The notes under the pieces: model-generated
Told to the model about the DNA's origin: nothing
Seen by the model: the letters and a program-made list of their open reading frames with translations, nothing else
Databases searched by the model: none
Shown here: positions 6,597 through 12,390 of the stretch, piece by piece
How positions within the stretch are numbered: the first letter of the stretch is position 1
Layout of the letters: every line of letters starts with the position of its first letter
Source of the DNA: JAACPR01 sp964598245
GTDB lineage: Bacteria; Patescibacteriota; Minisyncoccia; Phycocordibacterales; JAACPR01
Direction of reading: 5' to 3'
Length of the DNA: 12,390 nucleotides
Assembly: GCA_964598245.1 (NCBI GenBank)
Contig: CAZRAX010000016.1
Coordinates: 1-12,390, forward strand
Translations under genes and position numbers: made by a program

Positions 6597-6935
6597 TTAT
6601 AAATTTTCAAGTTCGGCATCAAGCTCGGCCTCTATCTGTTCTAATTCTTTATCAATTTCATCAAAATCAAGATTTTCAACTTCTGCTTCTATTTGACTTA
6701 CTTCTTGGTCAATTTCTTGATCAGCCAGATCTATAACAGATTGCTGCTCACTTTCTTGAGGCTGATTTGGAATTTCAGAACTTGTCTGGATTGCTGTTAA
6801 AAAATAGATACCACCTAAAATGATTAAAATAATAACGATTATTGAACCAATAATTGGACCAACAGAGCCTTCTTTTGTTTTTGAATCTAATGAAGTTATT
6901 TCTTCATTATTTATATTTCTTTTTTCTTCATCCAT
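6597..6935 (-). CDS. Small single-pass membrane protein with an acidic tail
   Basis: Function unknown; 112 residues. Residues 1-25 are polar. One hydrophobic helix (about 26-47, VGPIIGSIIVIILIILGGIY) is followed by an acidic tail (about 52-112). The tail ends in repeats of the type IDKELEQIEAELDAELE, likely helical and possibly coiled coil. With no positive-rich region after the helix and a Lys/Arg content concentrated before it, the tail is probably outside the cell (N-in). It is the second gene of a minus-strand pair, 26 nt after the secreted protein gene, and also has its own extended -10 element just upstream. The terminator at 6553-6582 closes the unit. Small proteins with this layout are frequent in Parcubacteria; I cannot name a family. 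Confidence 0.82.
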   Translation of the reverse strand: MDEEKRNINNEEITSLDSKTKEGSVGPIIGSIIVIILIILGGIYFLTAIQTSSEIPNQPQESEQQSVIDLADQEIDQEVSQIEAEVENLDFDEIDKELEQIEAELDAELENL

Positions 6936-6945
6936 ATTTATTAAA

Positions 6946-6954
6946 ATTATAACA
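6946..6954 (-). promoter_or_regulatory. Extended -10 promoter of the membrane-protein gene
   Basis: TGTTATAAT on the minus strand (6954-6946) is an extended -10 element, TGn followed by perfect TATAAT, in the 26-nt space between the two genes. Transcription would start near 6939, only a few bases before the ATG at 6935, so the mRNA would be almost leaderless. No clear -35 was seen. Confidence 0.45.
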
Positions 6955-6961
6955 TTAGTAA

Positions 6962-7594
6962 TTATTCTTCGGAACCGCTATTTTCATCTGAATCATCATC
7001 TGCTTGGCCTCTTTGATTTCTCAACTCTTCTTTCATTGTTCTAATGGTTTCTTGAATTTGAGATTTTATATTTTGAGCCATTTCTTTAACTTCTTTAATT
7101 AAAAATCTAATCTCTTCTTTTGATATTTCTGAGTCTAGTGATTGATTAGTAGTTTCTGTAAAAGATTCTATTTCAGTTTCTAAATCATTAATACTAATAA
7201 TAACTAAATTTAATTTAGATTGTGATTCTGGTAAATCAAATCCTTTATTTTCTAGCTCATCAATTTTATTTTGAAGCCTTGCTACAAAATTTGAGAAACG
7301 ATTAGCAATATTGGAAAGTCGATTAGCAATATTTCCAATGGAATTCCTGATTCTTTCTTTGGCGTTTTCTTGTAACTGGACTTTTCTTTCTTGCCTATTT
7401 TCTTGCCGGGTATCTTTTCTCTCCAAAATATTTTCCTGTCTCTGTTCTTGTCTCTGGTTGAGGCTTTCTTGTAGATTTTCTCTAACCCGACTAATGGGGT
7501 CTTGATCCACCGCAGATTCTTCTTGGGCAAAAACATTTGATGTGCTTATAAAGAAAACTAATGCCACTATAAAAATTTTATTTATTGAATTCAT
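6962..7594 (-). CDS. Secreted Gln/Arg/Glu-rich helical protein
   Basis: Function unknown; 210 residues. A clear Sec signal peptide (MNSINKIFIVALVFFISTSNVFA) has a likely signal peptidase I site after A23. Residues about 40-85 are rich in Arg, Gln and Glu with repeated RQENxxER-like units. Residues about 82-118 contain a short repeat, IANRLSN/IANRFSN, leading to VARLQNKIDELENKG. A long helical part follows (about 125-195), then an acidic tail DDDSDENSGSEE. The pattern of a helical secreted protein with NRLxNIxxRL-type repeats recurs in Parcubacteria, but I know of no assigned role. It is the first gene of a pair with the small membrane protein. Upstream are an extended -10 promoter and a perfect 21-bp palindrome. 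The ATG at 7594 preserves the signal peptide. Confidence 0.85.
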   Translation of the reverse strand: MNSINKIFIVALVFFISTSNVFAQEESAVDQDPISRVRENLQESLNQRQEQRQENILERKDTRQENRQERKVQLQENAKERIRNSIGNIANRLSNIANRFSNFVARLQNKIDELENKGFDLPESQSKLNLVIISINDLETEIESFTETTNQSLDSEISKEEIRFLIKEVKEMAQNIKSQIQETIRTMKEELRNQRGQADDDSDENSGSEE

Positions 7595-7600
7595 AATTTA

Positions 7601-7621
7601 ACTTTAATTAATAATTAAAGT
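7601..7621. promoter_or_regulatory. Perfect 21-bp palindrome at the transcription start of the secreted-protein gene
   Basis: ACTTTAATTA and TAATTAAAGT are exact reverse complements around a central A. The palindrome begins one base beyond the -10 hexamer and covers the inferred start site, so it may be a repressor operator or a 5' hairpin in the mRNA. The sequence is all A/T except at the ends, so its information content is limited. Confidence 0.45.
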
Positions 7622-7622
7622 C

Positions 7623-7631
7623 ATTATACCA
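7623..7631 (-). promoter_or_regulatory. Extended -10 promoter of the secreted-protein gene
   Basis: TGGTATAAT on the minus strand (7631-7623) is an extended -10 with a perfect hexamer. No strong -35 lies 16-18 nt upstream, only a T tract. The start would be near 7616, giving a leader of about 22 nt. Confidence 0.6.
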
Positions 7632-7658
7632 AATCATTTTAATTAAAAAAATTGTCAG

Positions 7659-7672
7659 CTTAAGATCTTAAG
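7659..7672 (-). terminator. Possible weak terminator hairpin at the end of ppa
   Basis: CTTAAGATCTTAAG is a perfect 14-bp palindrome that overlaps the ppa stop codon. On the minus strand it is followed six bases later by a run of seven T. The stem is short and AT-rich, so this is a weak terminator at best. Confidence 0.3.
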
Positions 7673-8213
7673 ATTTAGGGAATTTCTTTTGGTATATTTC
7701 AAGTGACTTCTCGATTGCTTTCATTGCATCATCTCGGCCTTTTGTTCCTTTGATTTCTACTTTTACTGGCTTGCCGTCGCTTTTTAGATGTTTATATGTT
7801 TGGAAAAAATGGATAATTTCTTTGACTTTGTGTCCATTGATATCTTTTAAATCTTGAGTATCTTCCCAGCGACGATCTTTTTCTGGAACACCAATGATTT
7901 TATAATCTGATTCTCCATCATCAATCATTTCAATAACAGCAATCGGTCTGACTTTGACTAAAATTCCTGGATGTAGAGGAAATGTTGTTAAAACAACAAC
8001 ATCTAATGGGTCATTATCATCCCAGAGAGTTTGTGGAACAAAACCATAGTCAAAAGGATATGGAGCTGAAGTGTAATTAGCTCGATCAAGTGAAATAAGA
8101 CCATTTTTCTTATCTATTTCATATTTATTATTTGAACCTTCAGGAATTTCAATGATTACATTGATTAGATTTGGTACATCACTTCCTGGAGATACTTCAT
8201 GCCATAAGTTCAT
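7668..8213 (-). CDS. ppa: Inorganic pyrophosphatase, family I
   Basis: This soluble cytoplasmic enzyme hydrolyses pyrophosphate to two phosphates and so pulls nucleic acid, tRNA-charging and activation reactions forward. It has 181 residues, normal for the bacterial family I enzyme. The metal-binding signature DNDPLD (66-71) is intact. Other expected active-site residues are visible: E22 (IEIP), K30 and E32 (KYEID), R44 (LDR), Y56 (DYGF), D98 and D103, K105, and Y140-K141 (TYKHL). The ATG at 8213 gives MNLWHEVSPG, aligned with the family N-terminus. It follows nusA by 44 nt on the same strand and has its own extended -10 promoter within the nusA end. Heptamer repeats cover its start codon. 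Confidence 0.97.
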   Translation of the reverse strand: MNLWHEVSPGSDVPNLINVIIEIPEGSNNKYEIDKKNGLISLDRANYTSAPYPFDYGFVPQTLWDDNDPLDVVVLTTFPLHPGILVKVRPIAVIEMIDDGESDYKIIGVPEKDRRWEDTQDLKDINGHKVKEIIHFFQTYKHLKSDGKPVKVEIKGTKGRDDAMKAIEKSLEIYQKKFPKS

Positions 8214-8239
8214 AAGTTCTATAAGTTAATTAATAAGTT
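8204..8239 (-). repeat. Four direct heptamers AACTTAT at the start of ppa
   Basis: AACTTAT on the minus strand (ATAAGTT on plus) occurs exactly four times: 8233-8239, 8221-8227, 8212-8218 and 8204-8210. The third copy supplies the AT of the ppa start codon and the fourth lies in codons 2-4. Three copies lie in or at the edge of the short leader predicted from the promoter at 8245. They could be binding sites for a protein or small RNA, or replication slippage. Confidence 0.6.
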
Positions 8240-8244
8240 TTTTA

Positions 8245-8274
8245 ATTATAACAAATTTTATTCTTCTTCGTCAG
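8245..8274 (-). promoter_or_regulatory. Promoter of ppa within the end of nusA
   Basis: TGTTATAAT (8253-8245, minus) is an extended -10 with a perfect hexamer. CTGACG (8274-8269) sits 18 nt upstream as a four-of-six -35 match. Transcription would start near 8238, about 25 nt before the ATG. It would let ppa be expressed apart from nusA. Confidence 0.5.
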
Positions 8275-9430
8275 AAGTTTTTTCAACTTCTTCTTTTTCT
8301 TCAACATCTTTATCTGATTTTTCTCCACCAGCTGATTCAATATCAATTTTCCAACCCGTTAATTTTGCTGCCAATCTAACGTTTTGCCCTCCTTTCCCAA
8401 TAGCAAGAGATTGTTGGTCTTCGCTAACCAGTACTTTGGCTTTTTGTTCTTCCGCATTAATGCTAATTTCTAAAATTTTTGCTGGGCTTAGGGCTTCGCT
8501 AATAAATTCTTCTGGATCTTCTGACCATTCAATAATGTCAATTTTTTCACCACCAAGCTCTGACATAATAGTTGTAACTCGAACACCTCTTTGACCAACC
8601 AATGCTCCGACTGGGTCGATACTCTCATCTTCAGAATAGACTGCAACCTTTGAACGAGAGCCAGCTTCTCTGGCAATTGATTTAATTTCAACAACATCAG
8701 TAGCTATTTCGGGGACTTCTGATTTGAAAAGCTCTTGTAGGAATTTTGGGTGAGATCTGGATAATTTTAGAAAAATTCCTTTGGGAGTTTCGTCAACACG
8801 GAAAAGATATGCCCGGATTCTTTCTCCTTGTCTGAATTTTTCACCCGGGATTTGTTCTTCATAAGGAAGCATGCCGACAGCTCGACCCATGTCTATGTAT
8901 ATAGTTCCTCTTTCCATTCTTTCTACTGTTCCAGAAACAATGTCACCTTCTTTTTCACCATACTCTGACATAACAGATGTTTTTTCTGCTTCTCTAATTT
9001 TTTGAGTAATGATTTGTTTAGCTGTTTGAGCAGCAATTCGTCCAAAATCATCTTTCTTTTCAAGCGGGAAAGTAATTTCATCATCAATCTTGACATCTTT
9101 TTTGATTAGTCTAGCTTCATCAATCAAGATATGATGTTCTGGATTATACTTAATTTTGACTTCTTCGCCGTCTGCTAAATTTGTTGGATCATATTCCTCG
9201 TCTTCCATGATGACACTTTCTTTGTCTATAACAATTTTGGATTGCCAAAATTCAACATCTCCAGTATCGGGATTAAATTTTGCCTTTACTATTTGGCCTC
9301 TTTTACCATATTCTTTTTTATAAGCTGTTCCTAAAGCGATTTCAATTGCTTCTAAAATTCTTTCTTTTGGTATACCTCTTTCTTCTTCAAGTTGAGATAA
9401 TACAGCATTTATTACTTTTAAATCGAACAT
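8258..9430 (-). CDS. nusA: Transcription termination/antitermination factor NusA
   Basis: NusA binds RNA polymerase and nascent RNA, promotes pausing and hairpin-dependent termination, and takes part in antitermination. The 390-residue protein has the usual core. The N-terminal RNAP-binding domain (about 1-125) begins MFDLKVINAVLSQLEEERGI. The S1 domain is about 160-225 (GDIVSGTVERMERGTIYIDMG). KH1 (about 230-300) has the loop GQRG in ALVGQRGVRV. KH2 (about 305-365) has GKGG in LAIGKGGQNVRLAAKLTGW. After residue 367 there is only a charged tail (EKSDKDVEEKEEVEKTSDEEE); the C-terminal acidic repeat domains of E. coli NusA are missing, as in many bacteria. The usual neighbours rimP and infB are absent. 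The leader upstream holds a strong promoter and two hairpins, one terminator-like. Confidence 0.97.
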   Translation of the reverse strand: MFDLKVINAVLSQLEEERGIPKERILEAIEIALGTAYKKEYGKRGQIVKAKFNPDTGDVEFWQSKIVIDKESVIMEDEEYDPTNLADGEEVKIKYNPEHHILIDEARLIKKDVKIDDEITFPLEKKDDFGRIAAQTAKQIITQKIREAEKTSVMSEYGEKEGDIVSGTVERMERGTIYIDMGRAVGMLPYEEQIPGEKFRQGERIRAYLFRVDETPKGIFLKLSRSHPKFLQELFKSEVPEIATDVVEIKSIAREAGSRSKVAVYSEDESIDPVGALVGQRGVRVTTIMSELGGEKIDIIEWSEDPEEFISEALSPAKILEISINAEEQKAKVLVSEDQQSLAIGKGGQNVRLAAKLTGWKIDIESAGGEKSDKDVEEKEEVEKTSDEEE

Positions 9431-9448
9431 ATTTAATTGTGTTTAAGT

Positions 9449-9467
9449 CCCAAAACTTGGTTTTGGG
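9449..9467 (-). promoter_or_regulatory. Hairpin just before the nusA start
   Basis: CCCAAAAC (9449-9456) and GTTTTGGG (9460-9467) form a perfect 8-bp stem with a 3-nt loop. In the nusA mRNA it ends 18 nt before the ATG at 9430 and has no T tract after it, so it is more likely a translational or stability element than a terminator. Its GCCCC side could alternatively pair with the GGGGC of the upstream hairpin. Confidence 0.5.
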
Positions 9468-9488
9468 GCAATTTTTCTAAAATTTTTC

Positions 9489-9525
9489 AAAAAAATTAGC
9501 CCGCCCCCGTCATTTTCAGAGGGCG
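9489..9525 (-). terminator. Terminator-like hairpin in the nusA leader (possible attenuator)
   Basis: On the minus strand CGCCCTC (9525-9519) pairs with GGGGGCG (9508-9502), seven pairs with one G·T, around a 10-nt loop. After six bases comes a run of seven T (9495-9489). A second register pairs GCCC with the GGGC just downstream, bringing the stem closer to the T tract. It lies between the inferred nusA promoter and the nusA start, with no gene upstream on either strand for it to serve, so premature termination of the nusA transcript is the natural reading. Confidence 0.65.
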
Positions 9526-9546
9526 AACCTTTTTCTGGATACCTTT

Positions 9547-9574
9547 AATATATCATTAGTTAAGTAAATGTCAA
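9547..9574 (-). promoter_or_regulatory. Promoter of nusA
   Basis: On the minus strand a perfect TTGACA (9574-9569) is followed after 16 nt by TATATT (9552-9547), which is preceded by TGA as an extended -10. The start would be near 9540, giving a leader of about 110 nt that contains two hairpins. This is the strongest -35 in the window. Confidence 0.75.
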
Positions 9575-9607
9575 ACAACATAAATTGTAATATGAGAGTG
9601 GGAAAAC

Positions 9608-9639
9608 TTGTTTTTTTATTTTTATTTAAGTGATATAAT
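9608..9639 (+). promoter_or_regulatory. Extended -10 promoter of the secreted cassette
   Basis: TGATATAAT (9631-9639) is an extended -10 with a perfect hexamer. The nearest -35-like sequence, TTGTTT at 9608-9613, is 20 nt away, which is long, so the extended -10 probably carries the activity. Start near 9646, leader about 22 nt. The promoter is divergent from that of nusA. Confidence 0.55.
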
Positions 9640-9667
9640 TAAATCATTAATATCATAATTCAATATC

Positions 9668-9961
9668 ATGAAAAGTTTTATTCAAACCTTTAAAATAATT
9701 ATCTTATCACTGGCTGTTATTACAGCAGTTTCATATGTGCAGGCGGAATGGAACCCGCCAACGATTGATCCAACAGGGGGGAATGCACCAGCCCCTATTA
9801 ATGTTTCAGACTCTGATCAAATAAAAGAAGGGGGGATAACACTTGGTGGGACTCTCTTTTCACCTAAAATTTATGCTGAGGAAATTTGTTTTACTGGAGA
9901 TGACGGGGATATTGGTGGCGGTGATGATCAATGCTTAACTTCTTTGCCAGATGGTTTTTAA
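9668..9961 (+). CDS. Small secreted protein, Parcubacteria type
   Basis: Function unknown; 97 residues. A Sec signal peptide (MKSFIQTFKIIILSLAVITAVSYVQA) is likely cleaved after A26. The mature part begins EWNPPTIDPTGGNAPAPINVSDSDQIKEGGITLGG, a motif I associate with many Parcubacteria secreted proteins, where it often precedes a longer body. Here the protein ends after a short Gly/Asp-rich segment containing two cysteines (C74 and C89), which could form a disulfide. The gene ends 25 nt before the large surface-protein gene and shares its strand, so the two are probably cotranscribed from the promoter at 9608-9639. A family name cannot be given. It may be a shortened paralogue of longer proteins with the same N-terminus. 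Confidence 0.82.
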   Translation: MKSFIQTFKIIILSLAVITAVSYVQAEWNPPTIDPTGGNAPAPINVSDSDQIKEGGITLGGTLFSPKIYAEEICFTGDDGDIGGGDDQCLTSLPDGF

Positions 9962-9986
9962 TCAACAAATAAAATATTAAAAAAGT

Positions 9987-12390
9987 ATGAAAAATACTTT
10001 TAAAAAAATAAAAAAACATTTCTCTAAAACAATCTTCGTATTTATTTTGGTATTTTTAGGTTTTAATGTTGTAACAGCAGCATCTCTAGAATTGAATGGT
10101 TATGCGTGGTCTTCGAATGTTGGTTGGATATCAATGAATTGTTTGAATGATAATAGTTGTGATGATGTTGATTATCAAGTTAAATATGACCAAGACACTA
10201 ATAATTTAATTGGCCATGCATGGTCTTCTAATGTCGGCTGGTTGAAATTCGGTGGCTTATCTGGATTTCCAGAAAATGGAATTTCAACTACAAAAGAAAA
10301 TGCCAAAATTGAAAATGGTCAAATGAAAGGCTGGGCAAAATTTCTTGGGCATGGTGATGACCGGTTGAGAGCAATCACCCCAGAGACATATGTTTATTTT
10401 ATTTTAGATGATTCAAGTTCAATGGGGGATTTAGCTGATGATTTACAGAATGAGATTATCCCCCAAATTCAAACTGCGATTGTTAATGAATTTGGTTTAA
10501 CTTCAGAACAAGCAGATGAAAGAGTTAATTATGTTGAAATGCCTGACGATTATGAGAGATATTTGGGAATTATTTGTGAAATTGGTAAAGATAATATGAG
10601 TTCAACATATAATCCATTAGGGTTGGGCAATGTGGGACAAGTCGAAGATGCAATTTTTGTTGTTTTTACAAATGAATCAAATGAAATTGGTTCGTTTGAA
10701 AGGTCAAAGTCTTTTGGAGAAGATTGGGAAAGTGTTGGTTATCATTTAGATAAAGCAGATCATGGAGGCACTTTAACTTTTCCAGATCATATTCCGAATG
10801 ATACAAATGATTTTACTGATTATCAGTATGATTATGATAGATTGATTTTAGGATCAGCTGGTGTCTATGGTAATTGTGGATCAGAATCTCCTTTTGGTGA
10901 CATTCAAGATACAAAACTAACTGTTATTAATGTTGGTGAAAATAATGATTATGATAATAAGGGCTTTAAACAATTTTTAAACTATGCTTTTAATGATAAT
11001 TCTGCCCCATCATTACCAAGTGGTTGGAATTATATAAGTGGTGATGATGATTTTGATCCTGATTTTAATGATTTTACTAACAACCAAGCCCTTGTAGATG
11101 AAATTGTAAATATATTGAAAAATAGTTTTGGTATTGGGAATACCCCAACTACTGAATTAGCTTGGGATGGGTGGCTGTCTTTGAACGGTCAAACAGGCGG
11201 TGGTTCTAATTATGGGGTTTCAACCACAACAGATTTTGGTTTTAGTGGTTATGCTTGGGGAGATGATGTTGTTGGGTGGGTTGATTTTAGTCCTGTAAGG
11301 ATGGGGAGAGAGATAACAATTAATTTTTCTAGTGTTGTTTGTAATAGTGAAGATGATTTACCAAATTGGTCTACACCATATAGTTATTCTTATAGAAATT
11401 TTATTGGACCAGACACAGCTGCTGATTATAATATTGAAAAATGCTCTCCAGAAAGTGGGCGAACATTTCAATATTTACAAGGGGGTCCAAGTGGTGGTAA
11501 TAATTTTCCTATAGCTGGAGATCCAAATGTAAAAACAACAGGTGAAACAGACATTACTGGTGTAACATCAATAAAGACAATTGTAATTGATGAAGACCCA
11601 GATGGGGGTAGTGATGATGGAAATTTTTGGGTTAAAATAGTCAAAGATGCTGGTGGAATTAATTTTTCTGATGATCAAGAAATAACAGACACCCCTCCCA
11701 TTGCCAGTAGCACAAATCCTATTTCTGCTGAAATGTATTGTCATTATGATGTTATTCATTACGATAATAGAGAATGGTTTTGTGCTACTGAATATTGTGA
11801 ACCTGTTCCTGTTGATGACAATTATTATTGTGTAGCTTTTGATGTTAAAGATGGAGCATGTGGTTTAAGTAACGGTGACTTGCTTCCGGGTGACAGCAAA
11901 CCAGATGATAATTTATGTGCTCCAGGCGAAGCTTCAATACTTTCTCCTGACTCTGATCTCGATAGTGGTGTCCATAATCAATGGACCTGGACATGTTCCG
12001 TTGGGGATGGTGATCCGTCTCCAGAATGTGCCGCCACTTGTCCAGCTGGTCAAGTAATTGATATTTCTACTGATACCTGTGTTGATGAGGTTGTAATTAC
12101 AGGAGCATGTAATGATATTATATTGCTTCCGGGTGACAGCAAACCAGATGATAATTTATGTGCTNNNNNNNNNNCTAGGCGACCCTTCAGAACTTGTTGC
12201 TGATGGTAATCAATGGACCTGGACATGTTCCGTTGATGGTGGTAATCCGTCCCCACAATGCAACGCCACTTGTCCAAATCTTCAAGTAATTAGTGATGAT
12301 GGTAATGAATGTGTTGTTGACACAGACACCCCAGGTGCAACCATAAATGACTTTAATGGTAAACCGGGCCTAATTAAAAAAGGTGGTGAT
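9987..12390 (+). CDS. Large secreted protein: YAW/GW repeats, inserted VWA domain, Cys-rich repeats; 3' partial
   Basis: Probably a surface or secreted binding protein. A signal peptide covers residues 1-32 (VVTAA, cleavage about A31/A32). Two repeats follow: GYAWSSNVGWISMNC (38-52) and GHAWSSNVGWLKFGG (76-90), then MKGWAKFLG (113-121). A von Willebrand factor A domain spans about 134-385, with strand VYFIL and the metal-site motif DDSSS (D141, S143, S145), strand AIFVVFTNE (222-230) and LTVINVGEN (311-319). The repeat module resumes at LAWDGWLSLNG (391-401) and GYAWGDDVVGWVDF (421-434). After a segment of unknown fold, a six-cysteine unit occurs twice (from residue 623 and from 706). A 10-N gap at 12165-12174 appears to shift the frame to a stop at 12203. 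Reading from 12175 instead gives an open 72-codon continuation to the window edge that repeats unit 1 (GNQWTWTCSVDGGNPSPQC), so the stop is an artefact. Confidence 0.9.
11853..12330 (+). repeat. Two tandem Cys-rich repeat units within the large secreted protein
   Basis: Unit 1 (11853-12101) and unit 2 (12102 to about 12330) share the order GAC, LLPGDSKPDDNLCA, NQWTWTCSV, PSPxC, ATCP, QVI, CV, with six cysteines each. At DNA level a stretch of 42 bases is identical at 11880-11921 and 12123-12164, and another of 28 bases at 11976-12003 and 12208-12235. Such identity points to recent duplication or gene conversion, and it probably caused the assembly gap inside unit 2. Confidence 0.9.
12165..12174. 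other. Scaffold gap of 10 N, wrong length
   Basis: Ten N begin exactly at a codon boundary of the surface-protein gene, and the homologous frame resumes at 12175. A true length divisible by three (for example 9 or 12) would restore the reading frame. The gap starts immediately after the 42-base exact repeat, as expected for a break caused by repeats. Confidence 0.9.

Noticed and set aside
9594..9620. A small AAAAC/GTTTT hairpin followed by a T tract on the plus strand as a terminator
   Set aside because: The stem is five AT-rich pairs with a two-base loop, and no plus-strand gene lies upstream to be terminated.
12050..12277. Minus-strand frame across the 10-N gap
   Set aside because: It is antisense to the Cys-rich repeats and runs through N.
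11853..12330. CRISPR array or mobile element behind the repeated sequence
   Set aside because: The repeats are about 240 nt units, in frame and coding, with conserved cysteines; no spacers, transposase or terminal repeats are present.
1..12390. Alternative genetic code with TGA read as glycine, as in Gracilibacteria
   Set aside because: TGA is not used as a stop here, but all core proteins are full length in the standard code with conserved glycines encoded by GGN, so no recoding is needed.

Overview
This AT-rich window looks like a metagenome-assembled fragment from a Candidate Phyla Radiation bacterium (Patescibacteria), most likely a member of Parcubacteria. The reasons are: secreted proteins with the YAWSSNVGW-type repeat and the NAPAPINVS motif that recur in that group (recollection, not a search); small lysine- and glutamate-rich hypothetical genes; no visible Shine-Dalgarno sequence before any start codon; and very short inferred 5' leaders. 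Stops are TAA (9) or TAG (2), never TGA, and the reading frames are intact in the standard bacterial code. Two runs of N (5361-5460 and 12165-12174) are scaffold gaps.

Layout. 1-44 is the 3' part of a tRNA-Gly(UCC), followed by a terminator shared with the converging hup gene (HU, minus strand). From 579 to 2220 a plus-strand pair encodes a 476-residue coiled-coil protein and a 67-residue acidic protein, neither with a known function. They meet rny (RNase Y, minus) tail to tail. Next come clpP (minus) and the divergent rsmE (plus), then a gap, then tig (trigger factor, minus, cut by the gap). Between 6597 and 7594 lies a minus-strand pair: a small single-pass membrane protein and a secreted Gln/Arg/Glu-rich helical protein. 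ppa (inorganic pyrophosphatase) and nusA follow on the minus strand. From 9668 to the window end a plus-strand cassette encodes a small secreted protein and a large secreted protein that runs off the edge.

How it fits together. The core is housekeeping: transcription elongation and termination (nusA), mRNA decay (rny), rRNA modification (rsmE), folding and proteolysis (tig, clpP), nucleoid structure (hup) and pyrophosphate removal (ppa). The accessory part is the extracytoplasmic cassette at 9668-12390. Its large protein carries a von Willebrand factor A domain with an intact DxSxS motif, placed inside a GW/YAW repeat module and followed by tandem cysteine-rich repeats. This suggests a surface adhesion or binding protein.

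Most notable signals: a terminator-like hairpin with a T7 tract between a strong promoter and the nusA start, suggesting attenuation; a trigger factor without its prolyl isomerase domain; a 9-bp inverted repeat filling the clpP promoter; and a mis-sized 10-N gap that falsely ends the large surface protein.
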